Positions 8,258 through 16,615 of a DNA stretch of 64,000 nucleotides are shown here, in pieces. The stretch spans positions 3,224,001 through 3,288,000 of the forward strand of contig NZ_JAUSZI010000002.1 in assembly GCF_030817415.1 (NCBI RefSeq), in the 5' to 3' direction. The translations under genes and the position numbers were made by a program. The DNA is from Streptomyces umbrinus (GTDB taxonomy: Bacteria; Actinomycetota; Actinomycetes; Streptomycetales; Streptomycetaceae). Within the stretch, counting starts at the first letter, position 1. Every line of letters begins with the position of its first letter. The notes beneath the pieces were generated by a model. That model did no database searches and was not told the origin of the DNA. It was given only the letters and a program-made list of their open reading frames with translations.

Positions 8258-9661
8258 ATGACATCTCGAGGCAGACATCGCCGCCGGAAGAAGGGGCGTG
8301 TCCTGCGGGCCACGCTGTCCGGGACCGCCCTCGCCCTCACCGCCGCCGCCACCATCATCAGCACCTCGCAGGCCGCGGGGAGCGACAACCCGGGCCCGCT
8401 GACGTCGATCACCTCGTCCTCCGAGGTCAACAAGCTCCAGCTGCACGAGAACCTGGTCAGCGGCACGACTCTCGACACGCTCCAGAGCGGAATGGGCGGG
8501 AACGTCGGGGTCGGCGGCGTCCTCAACAGCGCCAACCACCCGATGCGGAACAAGGCCGACTGCGACGCCACCGAGTCGGCCGCCCTGCCCGTCGAACCGA
8601 CCGCCACCCGCGCCTACTGCTGGGACAGCGGGGACGCGACGACACAGAAGTGGCTGCCGCAGTCCGTCACCACCTCCGGGGACGCCGACAACGACGGCAA
8701 GTGGGGCAACGACCGGGTCATCCTCGCGGGCTGGACGCACAACGACCACAAGGCGGGCGAGCCGGCCGACGACAAGGGCCTCGCCCGGATCGCGTTCATC
8801 GACGCGAACGACCCGAACGACCTCAAGTACCGCTGGGTCCTGCTGGTCGCCCCGCTCTCCGGCGGCCAGGACTTCGGAGCGGTCCGCTCCCACGTCGGCG
8901 GCATGGTCTGGTATCAGGACAAGCTGATCGTCACCGCGAAGAACGGCGCCGACCACAACAACGCGCTGTTCGTCTTCGACATGAACCGCATCCTGCAGGC
9001 CGACGTCAACAGCACCGAGATCGGCAAGGTGAGTGGCGGCTGGTCGGCACGCGGCTACCAGTACGTGATGCCGGCCATCGGCTCGTACAACCTCACCGGC
9101 GGCGCCTGTTCCGCGAGCAACAACAACGCGGTCCCCTGCTTCGGCTCGATCTCCCTGGACCGTACGTCGACACCGGACAGCCTGGTCGCGAACGAGTGGT
9201 TCAGCTCGGGCGGCAGCGAGCCTGCCCGCGTCTGGCGCTACTACTACAGCACCGCGAGCGACCGCACGGGCCTGCTCGGCAGCAACGCCAGTGACAACGT
9301 GAACGCCGACGAGGCGTACGAGACCAAGGCCGTCGGGCTGCAGGGCGTCCTCTCCCACAAACCGAGCGGCGCGAGCAAGGCCGACTGGTACACGGGGTAC
9401 GCGCCGGGCACCCGCGACCGGCACGGCACGCTCTGGCGGCAGAACGAGAGCACCGCCAAGGCCGCGAAGTGCGGGGGCGGCGGGTCGTACGCCTGCTGGG
9501 GGCAGCACACCGAGTCCCTGTCGTACTGGCAGGAGACCGGCGAGCTGTGGACCCTCACCGAGTGGGCGGCGAACAAGGACAACGAATGGGAACTGCCCGC
9601 CATCCCTGAGCGCGTCCTGTACGCGGTCCCGCTGTCGGAGGTCGACGGCTCGGTGGAGTGA
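8258..9661 (+). CDS. Secreted protein of unknown function
   Basis: The 467-residue protein starts with a long basic n-region (RGRHRRRKKGR), a hydrophobic core (TLSGTALALTAAATII) and a likely cleavage site after SQA. The mature protein is rich in Asp, Gly, Ser and Asn. It has acidic stretches (SGDADNDGKWGNDR) and paired cysteines, but no catalytic motif I recognise. Repeated references to a fixed frame such as WYQDKLIVTAKNG and GMVWYQD suggest a beta-propeller-like secreted domain, though this is weak. ATG at 8258 follows GGGAGGA; the frame is open upstream but would destroy the signal peptide. It is monocistronic and closed by a terminator at 9691-9718. Confidence 0.75.
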   Translation: MTSRGRHRRRKKGRVLRATLSGTALALTAAATIISTSQAAGSDNPGPLTSITSSSEVNKLQLHENLVSGTTLDTLQSGMGGNVGVGGVLNSANHPMRNKADCDATESAALPVEPTATRAYCWDSGDATTQKWLPQSVTTSGDADNDGKWGNDRVILAGWTHNDHKAGEPADDKGLARIAFIDANDPNDLKYRWVLLVAPLSGGQDFGAVRSHVGGMVWYQDKLIVTAKNGADHNNALFVFDMNRILQADVNSTEIGKVSGGWSARGYQYVMPAIGSYNLTGGACSASNNNAVPCFGSISLDRTSTPDSLVANEWFSSGGSEPARVWRYYYSTASDRTGLLGSNASDNVNADEAYETKAVGLQGVLSHKPSGASKADWYTGYAPGTRDRHGTLWRQNESTAKAAKCGGGGSYACWGQHTESLSYWQETGELWTLTEWAANKDNEWELPAIPERVLYAVPLSEVDGSVE

Positions 9662-9690
9662 TCCGAACGTCAACGTGAGCACCCGTGGAG

Positions 9691-9718
9691 GCGGGCCCCG
9701 CTTTGGAGCGGGGCCCGC
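9691..9718 (+). terminator. Terminator after the secreted protein gene
   Basis: The arms GCGGGCCCCGCT (9691-9702) and AGCGGGGCCCGC (9707-9718) form a perfect 12-bp stem with a 4-base loop, 29 bases after the stop codon. Confidence 0.85.
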
Positions 9719-9739
9719 CTTCGTGGTTCTCTGGCCCGC

Positions 9740-10309
9740 ATGAGCATCGCTGTGACCACTTGGTCCCTGGAGCAGGTCTCCCCGGCCGACCAGCTGCCCG
9801 CCGCCGCCCCCGACGGCGACGTCCGGATCGTCCGCGCCGAGGTGCCCTCCCCCGAGTTCAGCCGCTACCTGTACGCGGCGGTCGGCGGCGACATCCGCTG
9901 GACGGACCGGCTCGGCTGGACGTACGCGCAGTGGCAGGAGGACCTGGACCGGCCGGGCGCGGAGACCTGGGTCGCGTACGACCGCGGGACTCCCGCCGGA
10001 TACGTACAGCTGGACCCGCAGGACGACGGCGTCGTGGAGATCGTCTACTTCGGGCTGATCCCCGCCTTCCGGGGCCGGCGCATCGGCGGGCACCTCCTCT
10101 CCCACGGCGTGGCACGGGCCTGGGACCTGGCCGACCGCTGGCCGGGGCGGGCGCAGACCAAGCGCGTCTGGTTGCATACATGCAGCAAGGACGGCGAGCA
10201 CGCGATGGACAACTACCTGCGCCGCGGCTTCAAGCTCTTCGACACCAAGGTCGAGGAGGAGCCGGACGTGACGGCACCCGGGCCCTGGCCAGGGGCGCAC
10301 AGCAACTGA
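9740..10309 (+). CDS. GNAT-family N-acetyltransferase
   Basis: The 189-residue protein has the GNAT acetyl-CoA fold. Beta-4 is VEIVYFGLIPAFRG, followed by the pyrophosphate loop RGRRIGGHLLSHGVARAW. The conserved C-terminal strand reads HAMDNYLRRGFKLFDTK, the usual N-Y-x-x-x-G-F pattern. The substrate is not evident; family members acetylate amines, antibiotics or protein N-termini. It lies between a terminator and the leader region of the sulfur block and shares direction with both. The 10-bp inverted repeat at 10364-10392 may be its own terminator or an operator of the next operon. Confidence 0.8.
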   Translation: MSIAVTTWSLEQVSPADQLPAAAPDGDVRIVRAEVPSPEFSRYLYAAVGGDIRWTDRLGWTYAQWQEDLDRPGAETWVAYDRGTPAGYVQLDPQDDGVVEIVYFGLIPAFRGRRIGGHLLSHGVARAWDLADRWPGRAQTKRVWLHTCSKDGEHAMDNYLRRGFKLFDTKVEEEPDVTAPGPWPGAHSN

Positions 10310-10363
10310 CCTGGCACGACGTGGCCGGATCCGGGCCACACGACCGGCCGTGTGACCGACACC

Positions 10364-10392
10364 ACCCTTGTCTTGCATAGCGAGACAAGGGT
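10364..10392. promoter_or_regulatory. Inverted repeat at the head of the sulfur operon
   Basis: A perfect 10-bp inverted repeat ACCCTTGTCT / AGACAAGGGT has a 9-base spacer. Its GCGAGACAA half (10380-10388) recurs in reverse as TTGTCTCGC at 10585-10593, between the leader peptide and the sulfite reductase. The paired sites suggest a regulator binding on both sides of the leader. A terminator for the upstream acetyltransferase gene is the other reading. Confidence 0.4.
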
Positions 10393-10448
10393 GTCCGCAT
10401 CATGGACGAAGCTGGACTGTGTCCAGATCGCCGTGACACGCTTCCGTC

Positions 10449-10532
10449 ATGTCTGGAACTGGAATTGCCTTGGTGAGTCGGCGGCACGTCGACCTCGGCC
10501 GCATGTCCAGCGCCATCTGTCCGGCCTGCTGA
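10449..10532 (+). CDS. Cysteine-containing leader peptide of the sulfur assimilation operon
   Basis: This 27-codon reading frame starts ATG TCT GGA. It contains LVSRRHVDLGR and ends SSAICPAC followed by TGA. The RRHVDL...SAxCxxC pattern is that of the short leader peptides seen upstream of sulfur genes in actinobacteria. In mycobacteria, cysteine-rich leaders have been shown to act as cysteine-responsive attenuators: slow translation of terminal Cys codons under cysteine limitation opens the downstream gene. Cys codons are at positions 24 and 27, next to the stop. The sulfite reductase starts 147 bases later. The spacer contains short complementary segments, but I could not define competing hairpins with certainty. 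Confidence 0.82.
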   Translation: MSGTGIALVSRRHVDLGRMSSAICPAC

Positions 10533-10679
10533 CACAAGGCACCGGGGGCCTTTGACTCCGAGCCCAGCACTGCCGACATCCCCTTTGTCTCGCCTTGCGC
10601 AAAGACGCGCACGTATGCCCCTATGCGCGCATACACGCAGGTCGAAGCCGCATCCGCCTGTCCCGAAGGACGTAGAACC

Positions 10680-12377
10680 ATGGCCGCCACCCCACAGAAT
10701 CCCGCTGCCGCAACGCCCCGCCGCAAGGTGAGCCGTCACCGCGGCGAGGGTCAGTGGGCCGTGGGTCACTACACCCCGCTCAACGGCAACGAACAGTTCA
10801 AGAAGGACGACGACGGTCTCAACGTGCGGACACGCATTGAGACGATCTACTCCAAGCGGGGCTTCGACTCGATCGACCCCAACGACCTGCGCGGACGCAT
10901 GCGCTGGTGGGGCCTCTACACCCAGCGCAAGCCCGGGATCGACGGTGGCAAGACCGCGATCCTGGAGCCGGAGGAGCTGGACGACAAGTACTTCATGCTG
11001 CGGGTGCGGATCGACGGCGGACGCCTCACCACCCAGCAGCTGCGGGTCATCGGCGAGATCTCGCAGGAGTTCGCGCGGGGCACCGCGGACCTCACCGACC
11101 GGCAGAACGTCCAGTACCACTGGATCCGCATCGAGGACGTCCCGGAGATCTGGGAGCGTCTGGAGGCCGTCGGGCTGTCCACGACCGAGGCCTGCGGTGA
11201 CACGCCCCGTGTGATCCTCGGCTCGCCCGTCGCCGGGATCGCCGAGGACGAGATCATCGACGGCACCCCGGCCATCGAGGAGATCCACCGCCGGGTCATC
11301 GGCAACAAGGACTTCTCGAACCTGCCCCGCAAGTTCAAGACCGCGATCTCCGGCTCGCCGCTGCTCGACGTGGCGCACGAGATCAACGACGTCGCGTTCG
11401 TCGGCGTGAACCACCCGGAGCACGGCCCCGGCTTCGACCTCTGGGTCGGCGGCGGCCTCTCCACCAACCCGAAGATCGGCCAGCGCCTCGGCGCCTGGGT
11501 CCCGCTCGACGAGGTCGCGGACGTCCACATCGGCGTCCTCTCGATCTTCCGCGACTACGGCTACCGGCGCCTGCGTACGCGCGCCCGCCTGAAGTTCCTG
11601 GTCGCCGACTGGGGCGTCGAGAAGTTCCGCCAGATCCTCGAGGACGAGTACCTGCAGCGCAAGCTCGTCGACGGCCCCGCCCCCGACCAGCCGGTGGCCC
11701 GCTGGCGCGACCACGTCGGTGTGCACCGTCAGCAGGACGGCCGCTACTACGTGGGCTTCGCCCCGCGCGTGGGCCGCGTGGACGGCGCGACCCTCACCAA
11801 GATCGCCGAACTGGCCGAGGCGCACGGCTCCGGCCGGCTGCGCACCACCGTCGAGCAGAAGATGATCGTGCTCGACGTGGAGCAGGACCGGATCGACTCG
11901 CTGGTCGAGGGCCTGGAGTCGCTCGACCTGACCGCCAAGCCCTCGCCCTTCCGGCGCGGCACGATGGCCTGCACCGGCATCGAGTACTGCAAGCTCGCCA
12001 TCGTCGAGACCAAGGCCCGCGGCGCCTCGCTGATCGACGAACTGGAGCGCCGCATCCCCGAGTTCGACGAGCCCATCACCATCAACATCAACGGCTGCCC
12101 GAACGCCTGCGCCCGTATCCAGGTCGCGGACATCGGTCTCAAGGGCCAGTTGATGCTGAACGACCAGGGCGAGCAGGTCGAGGGCTACCAGGTGCACCTC
12201 GGCGGCGCGCTCGGCCTGGAGGCCGGGTTCGGCCGCAAGGTCCGCGGCCTGAAGGTCACTTCGGACGACCTGCCCGACTACGTCGAGCGCGTGCTGAAGC
12301 GTTTCGAGGAGGAGCGCGAGGACGGCGAGCGCTTCGCCACCTGGGCCACGCGAGCTTCTGAGGAGGCGTTGTCGTGA
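10680..12377 (+). CDS. sir: Assimilatory sulfite reductase, ferredoxin type (nitrite/sulfite reductase family)
   Basis: The 565-residue enzyme reduces sulfite to sulfide with six electrons using siroheme and a [4Fe-4S] cluster. Two ferredoxin-like half domains (TDRQNVQYHWIRIEDVPEIW and the paralogous TVEQKMIVLDVEQDRIDSL) flank siroheme-binding segments. The cluster cysteines lie in CTGIEYCKLAIVETK and NGCPNACARIQVADIG. It resembles mycobacterial SirA/NirA. The genes that follow for APS reductase and ATP sulfurylase indicate sulfite rather than nitrite as substrate. ATG at 10680 is preceded by GAAGGA. An upstream in-frame ATG at 10623 lies inside the presumed leader region and is rejected. Confidence 0.93.
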   Translation: MAATPQNPAAATPRRKVSRHRGEGQWAVGHYTPLNGNEQFKKDDDGLNVRTRIETIYSKRGFDSIDPNDLRGRMRWWGLYTQRKPGIDGGKTAILEPEELDDKYFMLRVRIDGGRLTTQQLRVIGEISQEFARGTADLTDRQNVQYHWIRIEDVPEIWERLEAVGLSTTEACGDTPRVILGSPVAGIAEDEIIDGTPAIEEIHRRVIGNKDFSNLPRKFKTAISGSPLLDVAHEINDVAFVGVNHPEHGPGFDLWVGGGLSTNPKIGQRLGAWVPLDEVADVHIGVLSIFRDYGYRRLRTRARLKFLVADWGVEKFRQILEDEYLQRKLVDGPAPDQPVARWRDHVGVHRQQDGRYYVGFAPRVGRVDGATLTKIAELAEAHGSGRLRTTVEQKMIVLDVEQDRIDSLVEGLESLDLTAKPSPFRRGTMACTGIEYCKLAIVETKARGASLIDELERRIPEFDEPITININGCPNACARIQVADIGLKGQLMLNDQGEQVEGYQVHLGGALGLEAGFGRKVRGLKVTSDDLPDYVERVLKRFEEEREDGERFATWATRASEEALS

Positions 12378-12384
12378 TTTGGGC

Positions 12385-12532
12385 GAGTGAGCCGAAGGGG
12401 CGCGCCTCCGTCGAAAGGGCGTGGGGGTCCCCCCGGACGGAGTCTGGGGGAGCGCGGAGGCCGCGAGGAACGAGTGGTCGAGCACGGTCGACCGTCGACG
12501 GAGACTTCAGCGCCCCGGAGGCGAACCGAGCC
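12385..12532 (+). repeat. Dispersed repeat, family C copy 1, inside the sulfur operon
   Basis: The block opens with GAGTGAGCCGAAGGGGCGCG and closes with GGAGGCGAACCGAGCC, the same borders as the shorter copy at 38719-38757. The middle holds GGGGGTCCCCCCGGACGGAG, a common Streptomyces intergenic motif. It accounts for almost all of the 178-base gap between sulfite reductase and the zinc ribbon gene, which is otherwise unusual in this tightly packed operon. Confidence 0.7.
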
Positions 12533-12555
12533 TTGAAAAAAGGGGAGTCGCTGTC

Positions 12556-12735
12556 ATGAGTGAGCGCGCGGCGCCCTTCTACTGCCCCTACTGCGGCGAC
12601 GAGGACCTGCGTCCCAGCGAGCAGGGGCACGGCGCGTGGGAATGCGCGGCATGCAATCGAGCCTTCCAACTGAAGTTCCTCGGGCTGTTGTCCCGAGGGG
12701 TTCAGCGCAACGACGGTGGAGGGGACGAGATATGA
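12556..12735 (+). CDS. Small zinc ribbon protein within the sulfate reduction operon
   Basis: This 59-residue protein has two CxxC knuckles (CPYCGDED and CAACNRAF) separated by about 18 residues, a typical zinc ribbon. The Trp and Phe pattern between them (GHGAWECAAC) fits. It lies between sulfite reductase and cysH and overlaps the cysH start by four bases, so it is translated with the operon. Position and tight coupling suggest a role as a redox or metallocofactor helper for the reductases, but no function is known to me. ATG at 12556 follows AAAAAAGGGGAG; the frame stays open upstream through the repeat but the repeat-derived residues are not plausible protein. Confidence 0.8.
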   Translation: MSERAAPFYCPYCGDEDLRPSEQGHGAWECAACNRAFQLKFLGLLSRGVQRNDGGGDEI

Positions 12736-13481
12736 CGACCGTTCAGACCGATACCGATACCGACAGCAAGAATCAGACCGACCTTGAACGCGGCCGGGAC
12801 GCCGAGCTCAAGGCTCTCGCCGAGCAGGCCGGCCGCGACCTGGAGGACGCCTCCGCCCTGGAGATCCTCCAGTGGGCGGTGGACGCCTTCGGCAAGCAGT
12901 TCTGCGTGACCTCCTCGATGGAGGACGCGGTGGTCGCCCACCTCGCCTCCCGGGCGAGGCCCGGCGTGGACGTCGTCTTCCTCGACACCGGCTACCACTT
13001 CGAGGAGACCATCGGCACCCGGGACGCGGTCGAGGCCGTGATGGACGTCAACGTCATCACGCTCACCCCGCGCCAGACCGTGGCCGAGCAGGACGCCGAG
13101 TACGGGCCGAAGCTGCACGACCGCAACCCCGACCTGTGCTGCGCGCTGCGGAAGGTCAAGCCCCTCGAAGCAGGGCTCACCAAGTACAGCGCCTGGGCGA
13201 CGGGCCTGCGCCGCGACGAGTCCCCGACCCGGGCGAACACCCCGGTCGTCGGCTGGGACGAGAAGCGCCGCAAGGTCAAGATCTCGCCGATCGCCCGCTG
13301 GACGCAGGACGACGTCGACGCGTACGTCACCGAGCACGGCGTACTCACCAACCCCCTGCTGATGGACGGCTACGCGTCCGTCGGCTGCGCCCCCTGCACC
13401 CGCCGGGTGCTGGAGGGCGAGGACGCGCGCGCCGGCCGCTGGGCGGGCCGTGCGAAGACCGAGTGCGGGCTGCACGGCTGA
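12732..13481 (+). CDS. cysH: Phosphoadenylyl/adenylyl-sulfate reductase CysH (APS reductase type)
   Basis: The 249-residue thioredoxin-dependent reductase converts adenylyl sulfate to sulfite and AMP. The nucleotide loop is FCVTSSMEDAVVAHL, followed by VFLDTGYHFEET. The four cluster cysteines are in CCALRK and CAPCTRR, which mark the [4Fe-4S] APS-reducing subclass. The catalytic cysteine is in the C-terminal ECGLHG. The first 30 residues, rich in Thr and Asp, are a variable tail. It overlaps the zinc ribbon stop and is followed two bases later by cysC. Confidence 0.93.
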   Translation: MTTVQTDTDTDSKNQTDLERGRDAELKALAEQAGRDLEDASALEILQWAVDAFGKQFCVTSSMEDAVVAHLASRARPGVDVVFLDTGYHFEETIGTRDAVEAVMDVNVITLTPRQTVAEQDAEYGPKLHDRNPDLCCALRKVKPLEAGLTKYSAWATGLRRDESPTRANTPVVGWDEKRRKVKISPIARWTQDDVDAYVTEHGVLTNPLLMDGYASVGCAPCTRRVLEGEDARAGRWAGRAKTECGLHG

Positions 13482-13483
13482 CC

Positions 13484-14059
13484 ATGACTGCGACGACCGC
13501 GACTTCGATGAACCAGGAGATTCAAGTGACCGGAGCCACCATCTGGCTCACGGGTCTGCCGAGCGCCGGCAAGACCACCATCGCGTACGAACTGGCCGGA
13601 CGGCTGCGCGAGGAGGGCCACCGCGTCGAGGTGCTCGACGGCGACGAGATCCGTACGTTCCTGACGGCGGGCCTCGGCTTCAGCCGCGAGGACCGGCACA
13701 CGAACGTACAGCGCATCGGCTTCCTCGCCGACCTGCTGGCCCGCAACGGCGTCAAGACGCTGGTGCCGGTCATCGCGCCGTACGCGGACAGCCGCGAGGC
13801 GGTGCGCAAGCGCCACCAGGCGAGCGGGGCCGCGTACATCGAGGTGCATGTCGCCACTCCGGTCGAGGTGTGCAGCGAGCGGGACGTGAAGGGGCTGTAC
13901 GCCAAGCAGGCGGCGGGCGAGATCTCGGGTCTGACCGGGGTCGACGACCCGTACGAGGAGCCCGAGTCGCCCGATCTGCGCATCGAGTCGCACACCCAGT
14001 CCGTGCAGGAGTCCGCGGCGGCGCTCCACGCGCTGCTCGCCGAGAGGGGTCTCGCATGA
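13484..14059 (+). CDS. cysC: Adenylyl-sulfate kinase CysC
   Basis: This 191-residue P-loop kinase phosphorylates APS to PAPS. The Walker A motif is GLPSAGKTT. The APS kinase signature includes DGDEIRTFL, LGFSREDRHTNVQRIGFLA and the lid segment DVKGLYAKQAAGE. Because CysH here is of the APS type, PAPS is probably for sulfotransferases rather than the main reductive route. ATG at 13484 lies just after the cysH stop; the stop overlaps cysD by ATGA. Confidence 0.93.
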   Translation: MTATTATSMNQEIQVTGATIWLTGLPSAGKTTIAYELAGRLREEGHRVEVLDGDEIRTFLTAGLGFSREDRHTNVQRIGFLADLLARNGVKTLVPVIAPYADSREAVRKRHQASGAAYIEVHVATPVEVCSERDVKGLYAKQAAGEISGLTGVDDPYEEPESPDLRIESHTQSVQESAAALHALLAERGLA

Positions 14060-14997
14060 CGACGACCGTTGCCGACGTCTCCGAGGAGGGGACCGACAGC
14101 CCGTACGCCCTGAGCCACCTGGACGCTCTGGAGTCCGAGGCGGTGCACATCTTCCGCGAGGTGGCGGGTGAGTTCGAGCGGCCGGTGATCCTGTTCTCCG
14201 GCGGCAAGGACTCCATCGTCATGCTGCATCTGGCGCTGAAGGCGTTCGCGCCGGCCGCGGTGCCGTTCTCGCTGCTGCACGTGGACACCGGGCACAACTT
14301 CCCGGAGGTCCTGGAGTACCGCGACCGCACGGTGAAGAAGCACGGGCTGCGGCTGCACGTGGCCTCCGTGCAGGACTACATCGACCGCGGCGCCCTCAAG
14401 GAGCGCCCGGACGGGACGCGCAACCCGCTGCAGACGGTGCCGCTGACGGAGAAGATCCAGGCCGAGCGGTTCGACGCGGTGTTCGGCGGCGGGCGCCGGG
14501 ACGAGGAGAAGGCCCGCGCCAAGGAGCGGGTGTTCTCGCTGCGGGACGAGTTCTCGCAGTGGGACCCGCGCCGCCAGCGCCCCGAGCTGTGGAACCTCTA
14601 CAACGGACGGCACGCCGCCGGCGAGCACGTCCGCGTCTTCCCGCTGTCCAACTGGACCGAGCTGGACGTCTGGCAGTACATCGCCCGCGAGGGCATCGAA
14701 CTGCCGGAGATCTACTTCGCGCACGAGCGCGAGGTGTTCCAGCGGGCCGGCATGTGGCTGACCGCCGGCGAGTGGGGCGGCCCGAAGGACGGCGAGACGG
14801 TCGAGACCCGTCTCGTCCGCTACCGGACCGTCGGCGACATGTCCTGCACGGGTGCCGTCGACTCGGACGCCACCACACTGGACGCCGTGATCACCGAGAT
14901 CGCCGCCTCCCGGCTCACCGAGCGGGGCGCCACCCGCGCCGACGACAAGATGTCCGAGGCCGCGATGGAAGACCGCAAGCGCGAGGGGTACTTCTAA
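14056..14997 (+). CDS. cysD: Sulfate adenylyltransferase subunit 2 CysD
   Basis: The 313-residue catalytic subunit of ATP sulfurylase makes APS from sulfate and ATP with the GTPase CysN. The PP-loop is FSGGKDSIVMLHLA, with HVDTGHNFPEVLEYRD and FGGGRRDEEKARAKER downstream, all CysD hallmarks. The C-terminal RKREGYF is the usual family ending. It is coupled to cysC by an ATGA overlap and is followed two bases later by cysN, giving equal translation of the two subunits. Confidence 0.95.
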   Translation: MTTTVADVSEEGTDSPYALSHLDALESEAVHIFREVAGEFERPVILFSGGKDSIVMLHLALKAFAPAAVPFSLLHVDTGHNFPEVLEYRDRTVKKHGLRLHVASVQDYIDRGALKERPDGTRNPLQTVPLTEKIQAERFDAVFGGGRRDEEKARAKERVFSLRDEFSQWDPRRQRPELWNLYNGRHAAGEHVRVFPLSNWTELDVWQYIAREGIELPEIYFAHEREVFQRAGMWLTAGEWGGPKDGETVETRLVRYRTVGDMSCTGAVDSDATTLDAVITEIAASRLTERGATRADDKMSEAAMEDRKREGYF

Positions 14998-14999
14998 CC

Positions 15000-16355
15000 A
15001 TGACGAGCACCACCGAACCCACCGTGCCGCTGTCGGTCGAGCAGCTGTCCGCGACGACCCTGCTGCGCTTCGCCACCGCGGGATCCGTCGACGACGGCAA
15101 GTCCACCCTCGTCGGCCGCCTGCTGCACGACTCCAAGTCGGTCCTCACCGACCAGTTGGAGGCCGTGGAGCACGCCTCGCGCAACCGCGGTCAGGACACG
15201 CCCGACCTCGCGCTGCTCACCGACGGTCTTCGGGCCGAGCGGGAGCAGGGCATCACCATCGACGTGGCGTACCGCTACTTCGCCACGGCCCGGCGCCGGT
15301 TCATCCTCGCCGACACGCCCGGACACGTGCAGTACACCCGCAACATGGTGACGGGTGCCTCCACGGCCGAGCTGACGGTGGTCCTCGTGGACGCCCGCAA
15401 CGGCGTCGTCGAGCAGACCCGCCGCCACGCGGCGATCGCCGCGCTGCTGCGCGTCCCGCACGTCGTGCTGGCGGTCAACAAGATGGACCTCGTCGAGTAC
15501 AAGGAGTCCGTCTTCGCGGCGATCGCCGAGGAGTTCACGGCGTACGCCTCCGAGCTGGGCGTCCCCGAGATCACCGCGATCCCGATCTCCGCGCTCGCCG
15601 GTGACAACGTGGTGGACCCGTCCGCGAACATGGACTGGTACGGCGGCCCGACCTTCCTGGAGCACCTGGAGACGGTCCCGGTCAGCCACGACCTCACGAC
15701 CTGCCACGCGCGTCTGCCCGTGCAGTACGTGATCCGTCCGCAGACCGCCGAGCACCCGGACTACCGGGGGTACGCGGGCCAGATCGCGGCCGGCGCCTTC
15801 CGTGTCGGCGAGTCGGTCACCGTACTGCCCTCCGGCCGTACGTCGCGGATCTCAGCGATCGACCTGCTCGGCGCACCGGTCGACGTGGCCTGGACGACGC
15901 AGTCGGTGACCGTCCTCCTGGAGGACGACGTCGACATCTCGCGCGGCGACCTGCTCGTGCCGACCAAGGACGCGCCCGCGACGACGCAGGACATCGAGGC
16001 GACCGTCTGCCACGTGGCCGACGCGCCGCTGACCATCGGCCACCGCGTGCTGCTCAAGCACGGCACCCGTACGGTCAAGGCGCTCGTCAAGGACATCCCG
16101 TCCCGGCTGACGCTCGACGACCTGTCGCTGCACCCGCACCCGGGCCACCTGGACGCCAACGACATCGGCCGCGTCAAGATCCGTACGGCCGAGCCACTGC
16201 CCGTCGACTCGTACGCCGACTCCCGGCGCACCGGTTCGTTCATCCTGATCGACCCGTCCGACGGCACCACGCTCACCGCGGGCATGGTCGGCGAGTCCTT
16301 CGCCTCCCCGGAGCCGGTCAAGGCCGAGGCGGACGACGACGGTTGGGACTTCTGA
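15000..16355 (+). CDS. cysN: Sulfate adenylyltransferase subunit 1 CysN
   Basis: The 451-residue translation-factor-like GTPase stimulates APS formation by CysD. G motifs are visible: GSVDDGKSTL (G1), the GITIDVAYRYF region (G2), DTPGH (G3) and NKMD (G4), followed by the beta-barrel domains. Length fits a single-function CysN with no fused APS kinase, in keeping with the separate cysC. It closes the reductive half of the block; 260 bases with a leader peptide separate it from the transporter genes. Confidence 0.95.
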   Translation: MTSTTEPTVPLSVEQLSATTLLRFATAGSVDDGKSTLVGRLLHDSKSVLTDQLEAVEHASRNRGQDTPDLALLTDGLRAEREQGITIDVAYRYFATARRRFILADTPGHVQYTRNMVTGASTAELTVVLVDARNGVVEQTRRHAAIAALLRVPHVVLAVNKMDLVEYKESVFAAIAEEFTAYASELGVPEITAIPISALAGDNVVDPSANMDWYGGPTFLEHLETVPVSHDLTTCHARLPVQYVIRPQTAEHPDYRGYAGQIAAGAFRVGESVTVLPSGRTSRISAIDLLGAPVDVAWTTQSVTVLLEDDVDISRGDLLVPTKDAPATTQDIEATVCHVADAPLTIGHRVLLKHGTRTVKALVKDIPSRLTLDDLSLHPHPGHLDANDIGRVKIRTAEPLPVDSYADSRRTGSFILIDPSDGTTLTAGMVGESFASPEPVKAEADDDGWDF

Positions 16356-16463
16356 CATGACTTCCCACGACTTCCAATCCACCGACTTCTACTCCACGTT
16401 CGCGAAGGAGGGCGGCCGCGTCGGCAGCGGCGCGCTTGGTAGCGGGCAGGGCGGGGTGGCGCG

Positions 16464-16577
16464 ATGTGCGGAGAGGTGACGGCCCCGGTGGGGCCTGAGC
16501 ACGCGCACTGTCTGTGCGTCATCGCTCCCCACCGCCTGCGAAAGCGAAGACCAGCCGACCTCCCGGCCACGACCTGA
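16464..16577 (+). CDS. Second Cys-containing leader peptide, before the sulfonate/sulfate ABC importer
   Basis: A 37-codon frame starts ATG TGC GGA and ends before the lipoprotein GTG. Its core HCLCVIAPHRLRKRRPADLP matches, from memory, the pattern of the Ms4533A type Cys-rich leader peptides, which precede sulfate transport genes in mycobacteria. Cysteines are at positions 2, 16 and 18. The stop lies 38 bases before the next start codon. The ribosome site is weak, so a shorter start is possible. It differs in sequence from the leader at 10449, so the two halves of the sulfur block may be sensed separately. Confidence 0.7.
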   Translation: MCGEVTAPVGPEHAHCLCVIAPHRLRKRRPADLPATT

Positions 16578-16615
16578 GAGACGTGACCGCCGGGCCGACG
16601 AGAGGAACACCTCCC

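Noticed and set aside
12374..12559. Small frame starting at the sulfite reductase stop (GTGA)
   Set aside because: Nearly all of its codons come from a dispersed repeat also found at 38719. It has no protein-like composition.
16357..16479. A 40-codon frame right after cysN
   Set aside because: It overlaps the better candidate leader peptide at 16464 and has no conserved motif or ribosome site.
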